NCBI GenBank assembly: GCA_026982705.1 | Contig: JALSGP010000019.1 | Coordinates: 110,690 to 174,689, forward strand | Source: Alphaproteobacteria bacterium | Lineage (GTDB): Bacteria > Pseudomonadota > Alphaproteobacteria > Geminicoccales > Geminicoccaceae | Length of the DNA stretch: 64,000 nt | Direction of reading: 5' to 3' | Shown here: positions 32,996 to 41,363 of the stretch, piece by piece | Numbering within the stretch: position 1 is the first letter of the stretch | Layout of the letters: every line of letters starts with the position of its first letter | Notes under the pieces: generated by a model | Databases searched by the model: none | The model's input: only the letters and a program-made list of their open reading frames with translations | Told to the model about the DNA's origin: nothing | Program-made: the position numbers and the translations under genes

Positions 32996-34142
32996 GCGGC
33001 CCCGACTACCCTGGCGCGATCTCGCCCTGGTGGTGGCGACGGCCACCCTCGTCGGCACCACCATTTCCCTCAACCTGCCGCTGCTGTCGCTGGTGCTGGC
33101 GCGGGCCGGCTGGGACAGCGGCGCCATCGGCCTCAACGCCACCGCCGCGAGCCTCGGCATCTTTCCCCTGATCCCGCTGCTGCCGCGGCTGCTGCGCGTC
33201 CTCGGCGCCCGCGGCTGCATCGCCCTCGGGGCGACGGTGGCCGCCGCCGGCATGCCGCTGCTGCCCCTCTCCCTCGACTTCGCCTGGTGGTACACGGTGC
33301 GGCTGGTGGTGGGAACCGGCACCGCGCTGGTGTTCGTGGCGAGCGAGGCGGCCATCAACGCGCTGGTGCCGGATGCGGTGCGCGGGCGGGTGATCGCCCT
33401 CTACGCCACCGTCTTCTGCCTCGGCTACGTGGCGGGGCCGCTGGTGGTGGCGGCGGCGGGCGTCGAGGGATGGCTCCCCTTCCTCCTGAGCGCCGGCCTC
33501 TATCTGGCGGGTGCGCTGCCGGCCCTCTTCGCCCGGGCGCTGGACGGGGTGCTGCGGGAGGGACCGGCCCTCGCCGGACCCGCGGTGTGGTTCGGGCTGC
33601 TGCGGCGGGGCGCGGGCACCTTCTGGACCATCTTCGTCTTCGGCCTGGTGGAAACCGCCGTCTTCGCCCTCTGGCCGGTCCACGCCCGCACCGCCGGCGG
33701 TGACGGCGAGGGGTGGGCGGCCGCCACCGTCGCCCTGTGGATCGCCGGCAATTTCGCTCTCCAGATGCCGGTGGGCTGGCTGGCCGACCGCCTCGACCGC
33801 CGCCGGCTGACCGCCGCCGTCGCCACCCTGGCGGCGCTCGTCTTCCTGGCGCTCACTCCACTGCCGCCGACGGCGCCCGCCGCCCTCGCGCTGCTCTTCG
33901 CGGCCGGCGGGCTCGTGGGCAGTCTCTACAGCCTGGCGCTGGTCCGGATCGGGTCCCGCTTCCGGGGGCTGGAGCTGGCCCTGGCCAACACTGCCTTCGT
34001 CGCCACCATCCAGCTCGGGGCGGTGATCGGCCCCGGTCTCGCCGGCCCGGTGATGGCCACCCTGGGCTCGGCGGCACTGGCCCCGCTCCTCGCCCTGCTG
34101 CTGGCGACGGTGGTGCCGGCGGCCCGGGGTCGGCGCGCTTGA
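32979..34142 (+). CDS. MFS transporter, YcaD-like
   Basis: 387-residue inner-membrane permease with about twelve hydrophobic helices. DRLDRRRLTAAVA between helices 8 and 9 and VPDAVRGRVIALYATVFCLGYVAGP are MFS-like; length and pattern resemble YcaD-type drug:H+ antiporter relatives. The substrate is unknown. The GTG at 32979 overlaps the end of rnr by 17 bp and gives a short N-terminus before helix 1; an ATG at 32895 in frame would add 28 residues encoded entirely within rnr and is less likely. Probably cotranscribed with topA-rnr. Confidence 0.8.
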   Translation: MPAAAERPRLPWRDLALVVATATLVGTTISLNLPLLSLVLARAGWDSGAIGLNATAASLGIFPLIPLLPRLLRVLGARGCIALGATVAAAGMPLLPLSLDFAWWYTVRLVVGTGTALVFVASEAAINALVPDAVRGRVIALYATVFCLGYVAGPLVVAAAGVEGWLPFLLSAGLYLAGALPALFARALDGVLREGPALAGPAVWFGLLRRGAGTFWTIFVFGLVETAVFALWPVHARTAGGDGEGWAAATVALWIAGNFALQMPVGWLADRLDRRRLTAAVATLAALVFLALTPLPPTAPAALALLFAAGGLVGSLYSLALVRIGSRFRGLELALANTAFVATIQLGAVIGPGLAGPVMATLGSAALAPLLALLLATVVPAARGRRA

Positions 34143-34195
34143 CAGGATAATAGTCCTACACCATCCTCGTCGCGGTTCACGAGCGGGGATCTGGA

Positions 34196-35092
34196 ATGCC
34201 GCCGGTGCTGCGACGCGGGGCACGGGGCGAGGCGGTGCGACGGCTGCAGACCCTGCTGCGCCGTCACGGCTTTTCGCCGGGGGCGGTGGACGGGATCTTC
34301 GGCCCCGCCACCGAGGCGGCGGTGGTGGCTTTCCAGCGTGCCCACGGGCTGCTGGCCGACGGCGTGGTGGGACCCCGGACCTGGCGGGCGCTGGCGGCGG
34401 CGGACGGGAAAACGGAGGCGGAACGGACCGGCGGTGATCCGGCGCCGGCGGTGCGGCGGGTGGACGTGGCGCTGGTGGCGGAGATGTTCCCCCACACGCC
34501 CCTGGATCCCATCCGCCGCCATCTGCCCGTGGTGCTGGGCGCCCTCGAGGCGGCGGGACTCGGCGACAAGCCGGGCGTGCTCCTGGCGCTGGCCACCATC
34601 CGCGCCGAGGCGGAGGGCTTCGAGCCGGTGGCGGAGCGGGTCTCCCGCTACAACACCTCGCCCGGCGGCCATCCCTTCGACCTCTACGACTGGCGGCGCG
34701 ATCTCGGCAACCGCGGCCCCCGCGACGGCTGGCGCTACCGCGGCCGCGGCTTCGTCCAGCTCACGGGCCGCGCCAACTACGCCCGCACGGGCCGCCGTCT
34801 CGGCCTCGGCGATCTGCTGGTGCGGGAGCCGGACCGGGCGCTGGAGCCGGAGCTCGCCGCCCGCATCCTCGCCGCCTTCCTGGCCGAGCGCCGCGACGCG
34901 CTGGTGGCGGCGCTGCACGACGGCGACCTGGTCCGCGCCCGCCGGCTGGTCAACGGCGGCACCCACGGCCTCGCCCGCTTCCGGGCGGCGCTGCTCGCGG
35001 GCGATCGGCTGCTGGACGATCCGGTGTGGCCGGCGGGGTCCATCTACGCCCGCGTCGAGCGGGCCTCCCGCCGGGCCCGCCAGTGGGCGTAG
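34196..35092 (+). CDS. Peptidoglycan-binding protein with GH19-like lysozyme/chitinase domain
   Basis: 298-residue protein. Residues 5-68 are a PG_binding_1 domain (VLRRGARGEAVRRLQTLLRRHGF...DGIFGPATEAAVVAFQRAHGL...GVVGPRTWRAL). From about 85 a lysozyme-like domain of the GH19 fold follows, with AEAEGFEPVAE as the candidate catalytic-Glu region and YRGRGFVQLTGRANYARTG as the family signature. There is no signal peptide, so export would need another route, as with phage endolysins; no other phage genes are nearby. The 3' end overlaps the convergent mtnK gene by 49 bp. Confidence 0.82.
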   Translation: MPPVLRRGARGEAVRRLQTLLRRHGFSPGAVDGIFGPATEAAVVAFQRAHGLLADGVVGPRTWRALAAADGKTEAERTGGDPAPAVRRVDVALVAEMFPHTPLDPIRRHLPVVLGALEAAGLGDKPGVLLALATIRAEAEGFEPVAERVSRYNTSPGGHPFDLYDWRRDLGNRGPRDGWRYRGRGFVQLTGRANYARTGRRLGLGDLLVREPDRALEPELAARILAAFLAERRDALVAALHDGDLVRARRLVNGGTHGLARFRAALLAGDRLLDDPVWPAGSIYARVERASRRARQWA

Positions 35093-36351
35093 AGGGCCCG
35101 TGCCCGCGCCGTCACCTCCTCGATCCCGCGGAAGTCGCCGGCATGGAGGATCAGCTCGCGGCCGAGGGTCAGCACCAGCCGCTCGCACTCGGCCCGCAGG
35201 TCCGGATCCTCGATGCGTTCGAGATCGGCATTGTGGGCGAGGCCGAGGGTGCGCCGGATCATGGAGGCGCCGGCATAGCCGAGGGCATCGCGGAACACCT
35301 CGGCGAGGAAGTCCTCCTGCAGCCGCCGCAGCGCCCGCGCGCCCGATTCCCCGGTGAACAGCGCCGGCGGAAAGGCGTCGCCGGTGCCGTGGCGATCCCA
35401 GAGGTCCCGGAACTTCCGCGCGAAACCGTTCCAGACGCCCTCGACGGTGGCCAGCAGCCAGTCGCGATAGGCATCCCGTGCGCCCGGCACCTCCTCGTGA
35501 CCGGCCTGGGCGAAGTGGCACAGCAGCAGATTGCCCAGCAGTTTGCCCACGTCGAAGCCCATGGGGCCGTAGAAGGCGAACTCGGCGTCGATGACCTTGG
35601 TGGAGTCCGCCGTCACCATGATGGAGCCGGTGTGGAGGTCGCCGTGGAGCAGGGCCTGGGCGGCGGTCATGAAACGGTACTTGAGCCGCGCCACGGCGGC
35701 CCTGAGACGGGCGTCCTCCCGGATCAGGGCGGCATCGGCGTCGAGCTGGGGCGAGGTCCAGCGGTTGCGCGCGCAGACCGTGTAGGGATCGGTGAAGATC
35801 AGGTCCTCGGTGATGCCGCACAGCTCCACATTGTCGAGGAAGGGCTTGGCGAGGCGTTTCTTCTCGGGGCCCGGAAGGGCGATGTCCGAGGTGTGGAAGA
35901 GGACGCGGGCGAGATAGTCGGTGATGTGTTCGGCGAAGCGGGGATAGACCACGCCCTCCAGCGTGCCCTGGCGCATGACGACGTGCGGATGCAGCCGCTC
36001 CATCACCATGACGTAGAGCACCGGATCGAAGTGGTGGACCTCGGGGACCCGTTCCGGCGCGAAACGGGCGTGGGTGGTGGTGGCGAGGTGTTCGAAGACG
36101 ATGCGCGCGAGGCCGAGCGGCCAGCTCTCGCCCACCAGCCGCACGTAGGGGAGGGCCTGCTTGACACAGAGCGCGCCGGCCGGCCCCTCCACCACGAACA
36201 CCAGATTGAGATTGCCGTCGCCCACCTCCGACACCCGCCAGGCGGCGGGCTCGCCGCCGAGCCGGGCCGCGAGGTGCGGATGGTCGGCGAGCCAGGCGGG
36301 CAGGGTGCGTTCGTCGAGCGGCCGGTAGCCGGCGGGGACCTCGAGGGCCAC
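35044..36351 (-). CDS. mtnK: 5-methylthioribose kinase
   Basis: 435-residue kinase of the APH/choline-kinase fold that phosphorylates 5-methylthioribose in methionine salvage. VSEVGDGNLNLVFVVEG is the P-loop-like N-terminal motif, ALLHGDLHTGSIMV the catalytic Brenner motif and VIDAEFAFYGPMGFDVGKLLGNLLL the metal-binding segment; length agrees with the family. A GTG at 36351 is used because GGAGAGGAG lies at good distance upstream on the minus strand. No mtnA or other salvage gene is adjacent. The last 49 bp overlap the lysozyme-like gene on the other strand. Confidence 0.92.
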   Translation of the reverse strand: MALEVPAGYRPLDERTLPAWLADHPHLAARLGGEPAAWRVSEVGDGNLNLVFVVEGPAGALCVKQALPYVRLVGESWPLGLARIVFEHLATTTHARFAPERVPEVHHFDPVLYVMVMERLHPHVVMRQGTLEGVVYPRFAEHITDYLARVLFHTSDIALPGPEKKRLAKPFLDNVELCGITEDLIFTDPYTVCARNRWTSPQLDADAALIREDARLRAAVARLKYRFMTAAQALLHGDLHTGSIMVTADSTKVIDAEFAFYGPMGFDVGKLLGNLLLCHFAQAGHEEVPGARDAYRDWLLATVEGVWNGFARKFRDLWDRHGTGDAFPPALFTGESGARALRRLQEDFLAEVFRDALGYAGASMIRRTLGLAHNADLERIEDPDLRAECERLVLTLGRELILHAGDFRGIEEVTARARALYAHWRARREARSTRA

Positions 36352-36480
36352 GGACGATCTCCTCTCCGCGACGGGCGCCGCGCCGTTCCTAGAAAGCGTC
36401 GCCCGGACTGTCGAGGGGCGGGCGCTTGACGGCCGGGCTGGCCTCGGGCAGGCGGCGCGGGGTTGCGGGGGAGAGCTCTG

Positions 36481-37113
36481 GTGCGATTCGACTTCGACCG
36501 CCTGGCGCCGCGGGAACGCTACAAGCTGCTCACCGCCCTGGTGATCCCGCGTCCCATCGCACTGGTGACCACCGTGGGGCCGGAGGGCGTGGTGAACGCG
36601 GCACCCTACAGCTTCTTCAACGCCTTCTCCCACGATCCGCCGCTGGTGGTGCTGGGGATCGAGCGGCGGGGGCCGGGCGTGCCCAAGGACACCGGCCGCA
36701 ACATCGATCTCACCGGCGAGTTCGTGGTGAATTTCGTGGACGAGGATCTGGCGGCGGCCATGAACGTGTGCGCCGTGGACTTTCCACCGGAGTGGAGCGA
36801 GCTGGAGCCGGCGGGACTCCACCCGGCGCCCTCGACCCGGGTGCGGCCGCCGCGGCTGGCGGAGGCGCCGGCGGCGCTGGAATGCCGGCTGTTCACCCTG
36901 CTGCGCATCGGCGCCGGCCGCGAGCTGGTGATCGGCGAGGTGCTGGCCGCCTGGGTGCGGGAGGGGATCGTCGATCCCGCGACCCTGCACCTCGATCTCG
37001 CCCGCTACCGACCGGTGGGGCGCCTGTTCGGGCATCTCTACTGTCGCATCCGCGAGGTCTTCACGCTGCGGCGGCGCGGTTTCGCCGAGTGGCGGGCGGA
37101 GCGGGGCGACTGA
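36481..37113 (+). CDS. Flavin reductase-like FMN-binding split-barrel protein
   Basis: 210-residue protein of the flavin-reductase-like/NTAB family. RPIALVTTVGPEGVVNAAPYSFFNAFSHDPPLVVLGI is the FMN-binding strand and loop; GEVLAAWVREGIVDPATLHLDLARYRPVGRLFGHLYCR is typical of the DIM6-type subgroup, often annotated only as flavoprotein or oxidoreductase. Its exact substrate is unknown. GTG at 36481 is preferred because GGGGGAGAG stands 6-14 bases upstream; a TTG at 36463 is also in frame. It is divergent from mtnK with a spacer of about 130 bp. Confidence 0.8.
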   Translation: MRFDFDRLAPRERYKLLTALVIPRPIALVTTVGPEGVVNAAPYSFFNAFSHDPPLVVLGIERRGPGVPKDTGRNIDLTGEFVVNFVDEDLAAAMNVCAVDFPPEWSELEPAGLHPAPSTRVRPPRLAEAPAALECRLFTLLRIGAGRELVIGEVLAAWVREGIVDPATLHLDLARYRPVGRLFGHLYCRIREVFTLRRRGFAEWRAERGD

Positions 37114-37789
37114 GCGCCTCCGGCAATCGCGCCCGACGATCCCCGGAGCGGACATCCCGCATCCGGCACCGGCGCGGTTCCGCGTACGAGCCGGAGTCAC
37201 ACTGCGCCGCGACGAACCCGCCGTCGCCCGCGACCGTGGACCGGCGGGAACACCGATCGATGTCCGTCGTGCCGTTTCCGGTCGCACGGGCGCGTCACGC
37301 GCCTCCGCGCCACGCCGGTTCCCCGGCGGCGACCGCCCCGCACCCCGCGCCGCGGCCCCGGGATCCCTCCGGTTGGCCGTCTCTCCGGGCGCGGCACGGA
37401 CCGGCTCCCGTTGTCCGGCATCGGCGACGACGAGGATCAGGGCCGCGCCGGGCACCGGGTCCTCCGGTCACCCCGGTGGCGGTCACGGCGGTCCGCCCTC
37501 CGCCCTCGCCCGGACGGGCCGGCCCTCCGGGCATCGGCACCGCCTCGAGCGGGAGGCGGCCGTCCCTTCGGCCGGACATTCCCATAGGCGACCGGCGTTC
37601 CGGTGCTTCCCGCGGCCGCTGCGCCCATCCGGCCCCGTCGCCTCCCCCACCCGGGCCCGCCCGCCGCCCATCGGCACCCCCGGCCCAACGACGGCGGGCC
37701 GTCCCCTTCATCCGGGCCTCCGCGTCCATCGCCGGCGCCCGGTTCCCGGAATCCCCGCGGGCGCGACGACCGTCGGCGGGGCGCATCCC
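37114..37789. other. 676-bp stretch without a convincing gene
   Basis: Lies between the convergent flavoprotein and D,D-carboxypeptidase genes. Several frames are open on both strands (longest about 163 codons on the minus strand), but the products are Arg/Pro/Gly-rich without domains, signal peptides or hydrophobic pattern, and stop-free frames are expected at this GC content. I see no tRNA, no tandem repeats and no good terminator. It may be decayed coding DNA or a non-coding spacer. Confidence 0.5.
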
Positions 37790-39100
37790 TCAGCGCTGGG
37801 CGACGGAGAGGGACGGTTCCACGCGGATCACCAGGCAATCGTTGCGGCGGCTCTCCAGCATGCGGCAGGCGGCCTCGGCGGTGCGCCGGTCGAAGCCCAC
37901 CACCCGGGCGCGGTAGAAGGTGCGGCGGCGGCCGTTGCGGGGACTCACGTCGATGTCGCCGGTGAGCAGCAGCCCCGGGGCGAGACGCATGGCCCGGCGG
38001 GCGGCCTCGTAGGCCTGATCCGGACGCAGGAAGGCGCCCACCTGGACGCCGTAGGGGCCGGGCCGTGCACGCCCGTCCCCGCGGGCCCCGACGACCATGC
38101 CGCGGCGTCCGACGGTCCGGGGCGGAGCCGCCACGGGCCGCGGCCGCGGCGGCGCCAGCGCCACCGTCACCGGTCGCGGTGCGGGCGGACGCACGCCGGC
38201 CGGCACGGTTCGCGTCCCCTCGGCGGCGACCGCGGTGGTCGGGGCCGCGCTCCGATCCGGGCGCGGCGTGGTCCGGGCCGCCACCGCCAGCAGGCGCGCC
38301 CGCCGGAACCCCAGATCCAGCAGCCGGCGCATCTCACGGTCCCGCGCCCGGGCGGTGCGGCCGCCGATCACCACGGCCACGATGCGGCGCCCGTCCCGTA
38401 CCGCGGAGGCGACGAGATTGTAGCCGGAGGCGCGGATGTAGCCGGTCTTGAGCCCGTCCACGCCCGCATAGCGGCCCAGCAGGCGGTTGGTGCTACGGTA
38501 GACGCGGCCGCGGAAGCGGAAGCTGCGCTGGGAAAAGAAACGGTAGTACTCGGGAAAGTCGTGGACCAGCCGGCGGGCCAGCCGGGCCATGTCGCGGGCG
38601 GTGGTGGTCTGGGCCCGGTGGGGCAGACCGGAGGCGTTGCGGAAGCGGGTCCGGGTGAGGCCGAGGGCGCGTGCCTTCTCCGTCATGCGGCGGGCGAAGG
38701 CGCGCTCGCTGCCGGCGAGGGCCTCCGCCAGCACCACCGCCACGTCGTTGGCGGACTTGACGGTGAGCGCCAGGATGGCGTCCCGCACCCGGATGCGGTC
38801 CCCGGCCCGCAGCCCCAGCCGCGAGGCGGGCTGGCGGGCGGCGCGGCGGGAGACGGGCAGCTTCTGATCCAGGCGCAGCCGCCCCTCCCGCAGCGCCTCG
38901 AAGGTGAGATAGAGGGTCATGAGCTTGGTGAGGGAGGCGGGATAGATGGCGCGGTCGGCGCGGCGGGCGTAGAGCACGGCGCCGGTGGCGTCGTCGACGA
39001 CGATGGCGGCGTGGACGCGGGCCTGGACCGCCGGTGCGGCGAGGGAGGCTACAACCCATAGTAGAGCAGCGGACAGCAGACGACCCACGATCCGCCCCAC
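37790..39100 (-). CDS. D-alanyl-D-alanine carboxypeptidase with C-terminal SPOR domain
   Basis: 436-residue penicillin-binding protein (DacA/DacF-type serine peptidase S11) trimming peptidoglycan stem peptides in the periplasm. A signal peptide (VGRLLSAALLWVVASLAAPAVQA) precedes the catalytic domain with YPASLTKLMTLY (SxxK), SANDV (SxN) and VDGLKTGYIRASG (KTG). A Pro/Ala/Arg-rich linker leads to a SPOR domain (about 355-436; YGVQVGAFLRPDQAYEAARRA, RARVVGFDRRTAEAACRML), which binds denuded septal glycans. The GTG at 39100 is chosen because GGAGGA lies seven bases upstream; an in-frame ATG at 39217 would put 39 non-hydrophobic residues before the signal. Confidence 0.9.
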   Translation of the reverse strand: MGRIVGRLLSAALLWVVASLAAPAVQARVHAAIVVDDATGAVLYARRADRAIYPASLTKLMTLYLTFEALREGRLRLDQKLPVSRRAARQPASRLGLRAGDRIRVRDAILALTVKSANDVAVVLAEALAGSERAFARRMTEKARALGLTRTRFRNASGLPHRAQTTTARDMARLARRLVHDFPEYYRFFSQRSFRFRGRVYRSTNRLLGRYAGVDGLKTGYIRASGYNLVASAVRDGRRIVAVVIGGRTARARDREMRRLLDLGFRRARLLAVAARTTPRPDRSAAPTTAVAAEGTRTVPAGVRPPAPRPVTVALAPPRPRPVAAPPRTVGRRGMVVGARGDGRARPGPYGVQVGAFLRPDQAYEAARRAMRLAPGLLLTGDIDVSPRNGRRRTFYRARVVGFDRRTAEAACRMLESRRNDCLVIRVEPSLSVAQR

Positions 39101-39297
39101 CGAACCATCCTCCGGAACCGGCCATCGCCCGCCCCACGGGACGCCGATGGCCCTCGAGAGCGCATCTTGCCACGTCTTCCTGAACGGAAGGTTAAAGGAA
39201 AGCGGCCCCGCTGCCAAGGCCGACGCGACGACGAGGGTTCGCGCGACGGTCGAGCCGATGCCGCGCGGCGTCCGCCGGCGCCCCGCCCCGATGGGGA

Positions 39298-40095
39298 CTA
39301 GGCCGCGGGGAAGGCGTAGACGCTCATGGCGAGGCTGCCATACTCGAAGCTCTCGTGGAGGCAGGTCCCGCGGCCGCCGCCGGCCGCCGCCGCCACCAGC
39401 AACGGCAGGAAATGCTCCTCGGTGGGATGGGCACGACCGGCACCGGGCGCCTTTCTCCGGTAGTCCACGAGGGCTTCGAGATCACCGCGCGCCAGCACGT
39501 CCCGCACCCAGCCGGCGAAGGCCCGCGCCCACGCCGGCGGCGGATCGGAGGTGGCGGTGGCGCCGGCCCGCAGCCGGCCGAGGACGTCGGCGAGATCGTG
39601 GGTGAGCGCCCCCGAGCCCAGGATCAGCACGTCCCGCGCGCGCAGCGGCGCCAGGATCTCGCCGAGCCGCCGGTGGTGGGCGGGACCCAGCGCCGTCTGC
39701 AGCGAGAGCTGCACCACCGGGATGTCGGCCTGCGGATAGATGAGCAGAAGCGGGACCCAGGCGCCGTGGTCGAGGCCCCGCTCGGGGTCCAGCTCGGCGG
39801 CGAGGCCCGCCGCCGCCAGCAGATCCGCCACCTCGCGGGCGAGCTCGGGCGCGCCCGGTGCCGGATAGCGCAGCCGGTAGAGGGCCTCGGGGAAGCCGTG
39901 GAAGTCGTGAAGGGTGGCCGGACGGGGCGAGGCGGTGAGGGCCGGCCGCGCCGTCTCCCAGTGGGCGGAGACGCAGAAGATCGCCCGCGGCCGTCCCAGC
40001 CGCGTCCCCAGCTCCCGGAGGAAACGGTGGGCCGGCGTGGGATCGAGGGCGACGGTGGGCGAGCCGTGGGAGACGAAGAGGGTGGGCGGGCTCAT
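39298..40095 (-). CDS. LigB/DODA-type class III extradiol dioxygenase family protein
   Basis: 265-residue protein of the 4,5-DOPA dioxygenase/LigB superfamily (YgiD-like). VSHGSP (His about 10), DFHGFPEALYRLRYPAPG and GLDHGAWVPLLLIYPQADIPVVQLS hold the conserved metal-site histidines. Family members open catecholic rings next to a hydroxyl group with Fe(II) or Zn(II); substrate unknown here. The start overlaps the stop of the small tautomerase upstream by 4 nt, so the two form a pair. It lies beyond the terminator of the catechol dioxygenase operon but may still serve aromatic catabolism. Confidence 0.85.
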   Translation of the reverse strand: MSPPTLFVSHGSPTVALDPTPAHRFLRELGTRLGRPRAIFCVSAHWETARPALTASPRPATLHDFHGFPEALYRLRYPAPGAPELAREVADLLAAAGLAAELDPERGLDHGAWVPLLLIYPQADIPVVQLSLQTALGPAHHRRLGEILAPLRARDVLILGSGALTHDLADVLGRLRAGATATSDPPPAWARAFAGWVRDVLARGDLEALVDYRRKAPGAGRAHPTEEHFLPLLVAAAAGGGRGTCLHESFEYGSLAMSVYAFPAA

Positions 40096-40307
40096 GGTCC
40101 GCCGCTCCCGTCGTCACCGCCGGGTGCGGGCCGCAACAGCGCCTCCGCGCCGTTCTCCGCCGGCAGTTCGATCACGAACAGGCGCAGGCGGCCCGGCGGC
40201 GTGCCGATCTCCTCCCGCAGGATGCGCTCGGCCTCGCGGGCGAAGGCGGCCTTGGCCTCGCGGGAGACGGGCCGCTCGCGGGCGATCAGCAGCTCGATCA
40301 TGGGCAT
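40092..40307 (-). CDS. Small 4-oxalocrotonate tautomerase-superfamily protein with Pro-1
   Basis: 71-residue protein beginning MPMIELLIARERP. After removal of Met1, Pro-1 would be the N-terminal catalytic base, and Arg at mature position 11 matches the 4-oxalocrotonate tautomerase active site. The C-terminal third (FVIELPAENGAEALLRPAPGGDDGSGG) diverges from classical members and lacks the usual WGIGG-like end. It overlaps the dioxygenase gene by 4 nt; a 17-bp inverted repeat lies 29 bp upstream of its start. Confidence 0.75.
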   Translation of the reverse strand: MPMIELLIARERPVSREAKAAFAREAERILREEIGTPPGRLRLFVIELPAENGAEALLRPAPGGDDGSGGP

Positions 40308-40335
40308 GGTGCGGCCTCCCGTCCGTCCTCGCGAC

Positions 40336-40352
40336 CGAATCTGGAAGATTCG
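40336..40352. promoter_or_regulatory. 17-bp inverted repeat upstream of the tautomerase-dioxygenase pair
   Basis: CGAATC-N5-GATTCG, perfect 6-bp arms, in a locally AT-richer stretch between the terminator at 40398-40423 and the tautomerase start. Position and symmetry suggest an operator. It is not the same motif as the GTTCG-N7-CGAAC sites further right. Confidence 0.4.
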
Positions 40353-40397
40353 CCGCTTGCGGCCAGTCGGGCCGTCGTCACGGGGACGTGAAGGGAA

Positions 40398-40423
40398 CCG
40401 CCCCGGGCGCTTGCCCGGGGCGG
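40398..40423 (-). terminator. Rho-independent-type terminator of the catechol dioxygenase operon
   Basis: CCGCCCCGGGC-GCTT-GCCCGGGGCGG: 11 perfect pairs with a 4-base loop, 10 bases beyond the stop of the catechol 2,3-dioxygenase gene. In the leftward transcript it is followed by TTCCCTT, a partial U-tract. It is the strongest terminator seen in the window. Confidence 0.75.
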
Positions 40424-40433
40424 CGATCGGTCC

Positions 40434-41360
40434 TCAGGTGACGTTGGAGGTGAAGCCCTCGATCCATTCCTTGCGGTGATTGAAGTAGAAGATCCCGCGG
40501 TCGAGCTGGTCGACCGTCCAGGTCACCACCGGCATGTCCGGATAGGCGATGTAGCCGCCGGTGAAGACCTCGTTGCGGTTGCCGGACGGGTCGAAATAGT
40601 AGATGGTCTGGCCACGGGTGATGCCGTGCCGCTCGGGGCCGACGTCCACCGGAACGTCGTTCTTCGAGAACACGTCACCGGCCTTGCGGATCTCCGCCCA
40701 GTCGTCGAGCCAGAAGGCGAAGTGGTGGATCTTCTTGTCCGGCCCCGGGATGATGGCGATGTCGTGGGGCGTGTTGGAACGGAACAGCCAGGCGGCGATG
40801 GGGGCCTCGCTGTGCTCGTTCTCCACCACCTTCTCGGCCATGTAGAAGTTGAGCGCCTTCATCAGCCAGTCGATGGTCTCGGTGGGCTTCTCGGAGGTGA
40901 TGAGGAGGTGGTCGATGCGCGGCGCACCGACGCCCACGAGACCGTCGGGGACGGGGGGCGGGTTGAGGCTGGGCAGGGCCTTGCCCACCCGCTCCATCTC
41001 CACGTAGAGTTCCATCACGTGGCCGGAGGGGATCTCGAAGCGGATGCCCTGTCCCACCTTGTAGTTCTCGCCTTCCGAGAAGCGGCGGACGGCGGCGCCG
41101 TGCTGCTGGAGCTGCTTCTCGAGGGCATCGAGGTCCTCGTAGGTGTGGATCTTGAAGCCCATCTTCTCCAGACCGGCGCGGTCCGACTGCTGCACCACCA
41201 CCGAATGGTGATCGTACTCGTCCCAGCACTTGAAATACACGCGATCGTTGTGGGATGCCATCTCCTGCATCCCCATCACGTCGCGATAGTGCCGCCGCGA
41301 CGCCTCCAGATCCGTCGTCCGGATGTGGACGTAGCCCAGTCGCAGGATTCCCTCTCCCAT
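40434..41360 (-). CDS. xylE: Catechol 2,3-dioxygenase
   Basis: 308-residue class I (vicinal-oxygen-chelate) extradiol dioxygenase converting catechol to 2-hydroxymuconic semialdehyde. The three Fe(II) ligands are visible: His in RIDHLLITS, His in KIHHFAFWL and Glu in GNRNEVFTGG. Its whole length follows XylE/DmpB (GYVHIRTTDLEASRRHY at the N-terminus, DQLDRGIFYFNHRKEWIEGF at the end). It is the last gene of a leftward operon with the ferredoxin, the DUF336 protein and the monooxygenase, and a terminator follows at once. Confidence 0.95.
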   Translation of the reverse strand: MGEGILRLGYVHIRTTDLEASRRHYRDVMGMQEMASHNDRVYFKCWDEYDHHSVVVQQSDRAGLEKMGFKIHTYEDLDALEKQLQQHGAAVRRFSEGENYKVGQGIRFEIPSGHVMELYVEMERVGKALPSLNPPPVPDGLVGVGAPRIDHLLITSEKPTETIDWLMKALNFYMAEKVVENEHSEAPIAAWLFRSNTPHDIAIIPGPDKKIHHFAFWLDDWAEIRKAGDVFSKNDVPVDVGPERHGITRGQTIYYFDPSGNRNEVFTGGYIAYPDMPVVTWTVDQLDRGIFYFNHRKEWIEGFTSNVT

Positions 41361-41363
41361 GGC

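Noticed and set aside
26186..33358. A stop-free minus-strand frame of 2390 codons
   Set aside because: It runs antisense through dprA, topA and rnr, which have clear family motifs. Only its last 219 codons, from the ATG at 26845, form a real methyltransferase; the rest reflects GC-driven absence of stops.
34196..35092. A prophage remnant
   Set aside because: The lysozyme-like gene is the only phage-like gene; no integrase, tRNA attachment site, holin, terminase or structural genes are near.
37295..37786. A 163-codon minus-strand frame after the carboxypeptidase gene
   Set aside because: Arg/Gly/Pro-rich product without pattern, weak codon signal and no ribosome-binding site; equally long frames exist in other phases.
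39101..39217. Upstream ATG at 39217 for the D,D-carboxypeptidase
   Set aside because: It would place 39 mostly polar residues before the signal peptide, while the GTG at 39100 has a strong GGAGGA at correct spacing.
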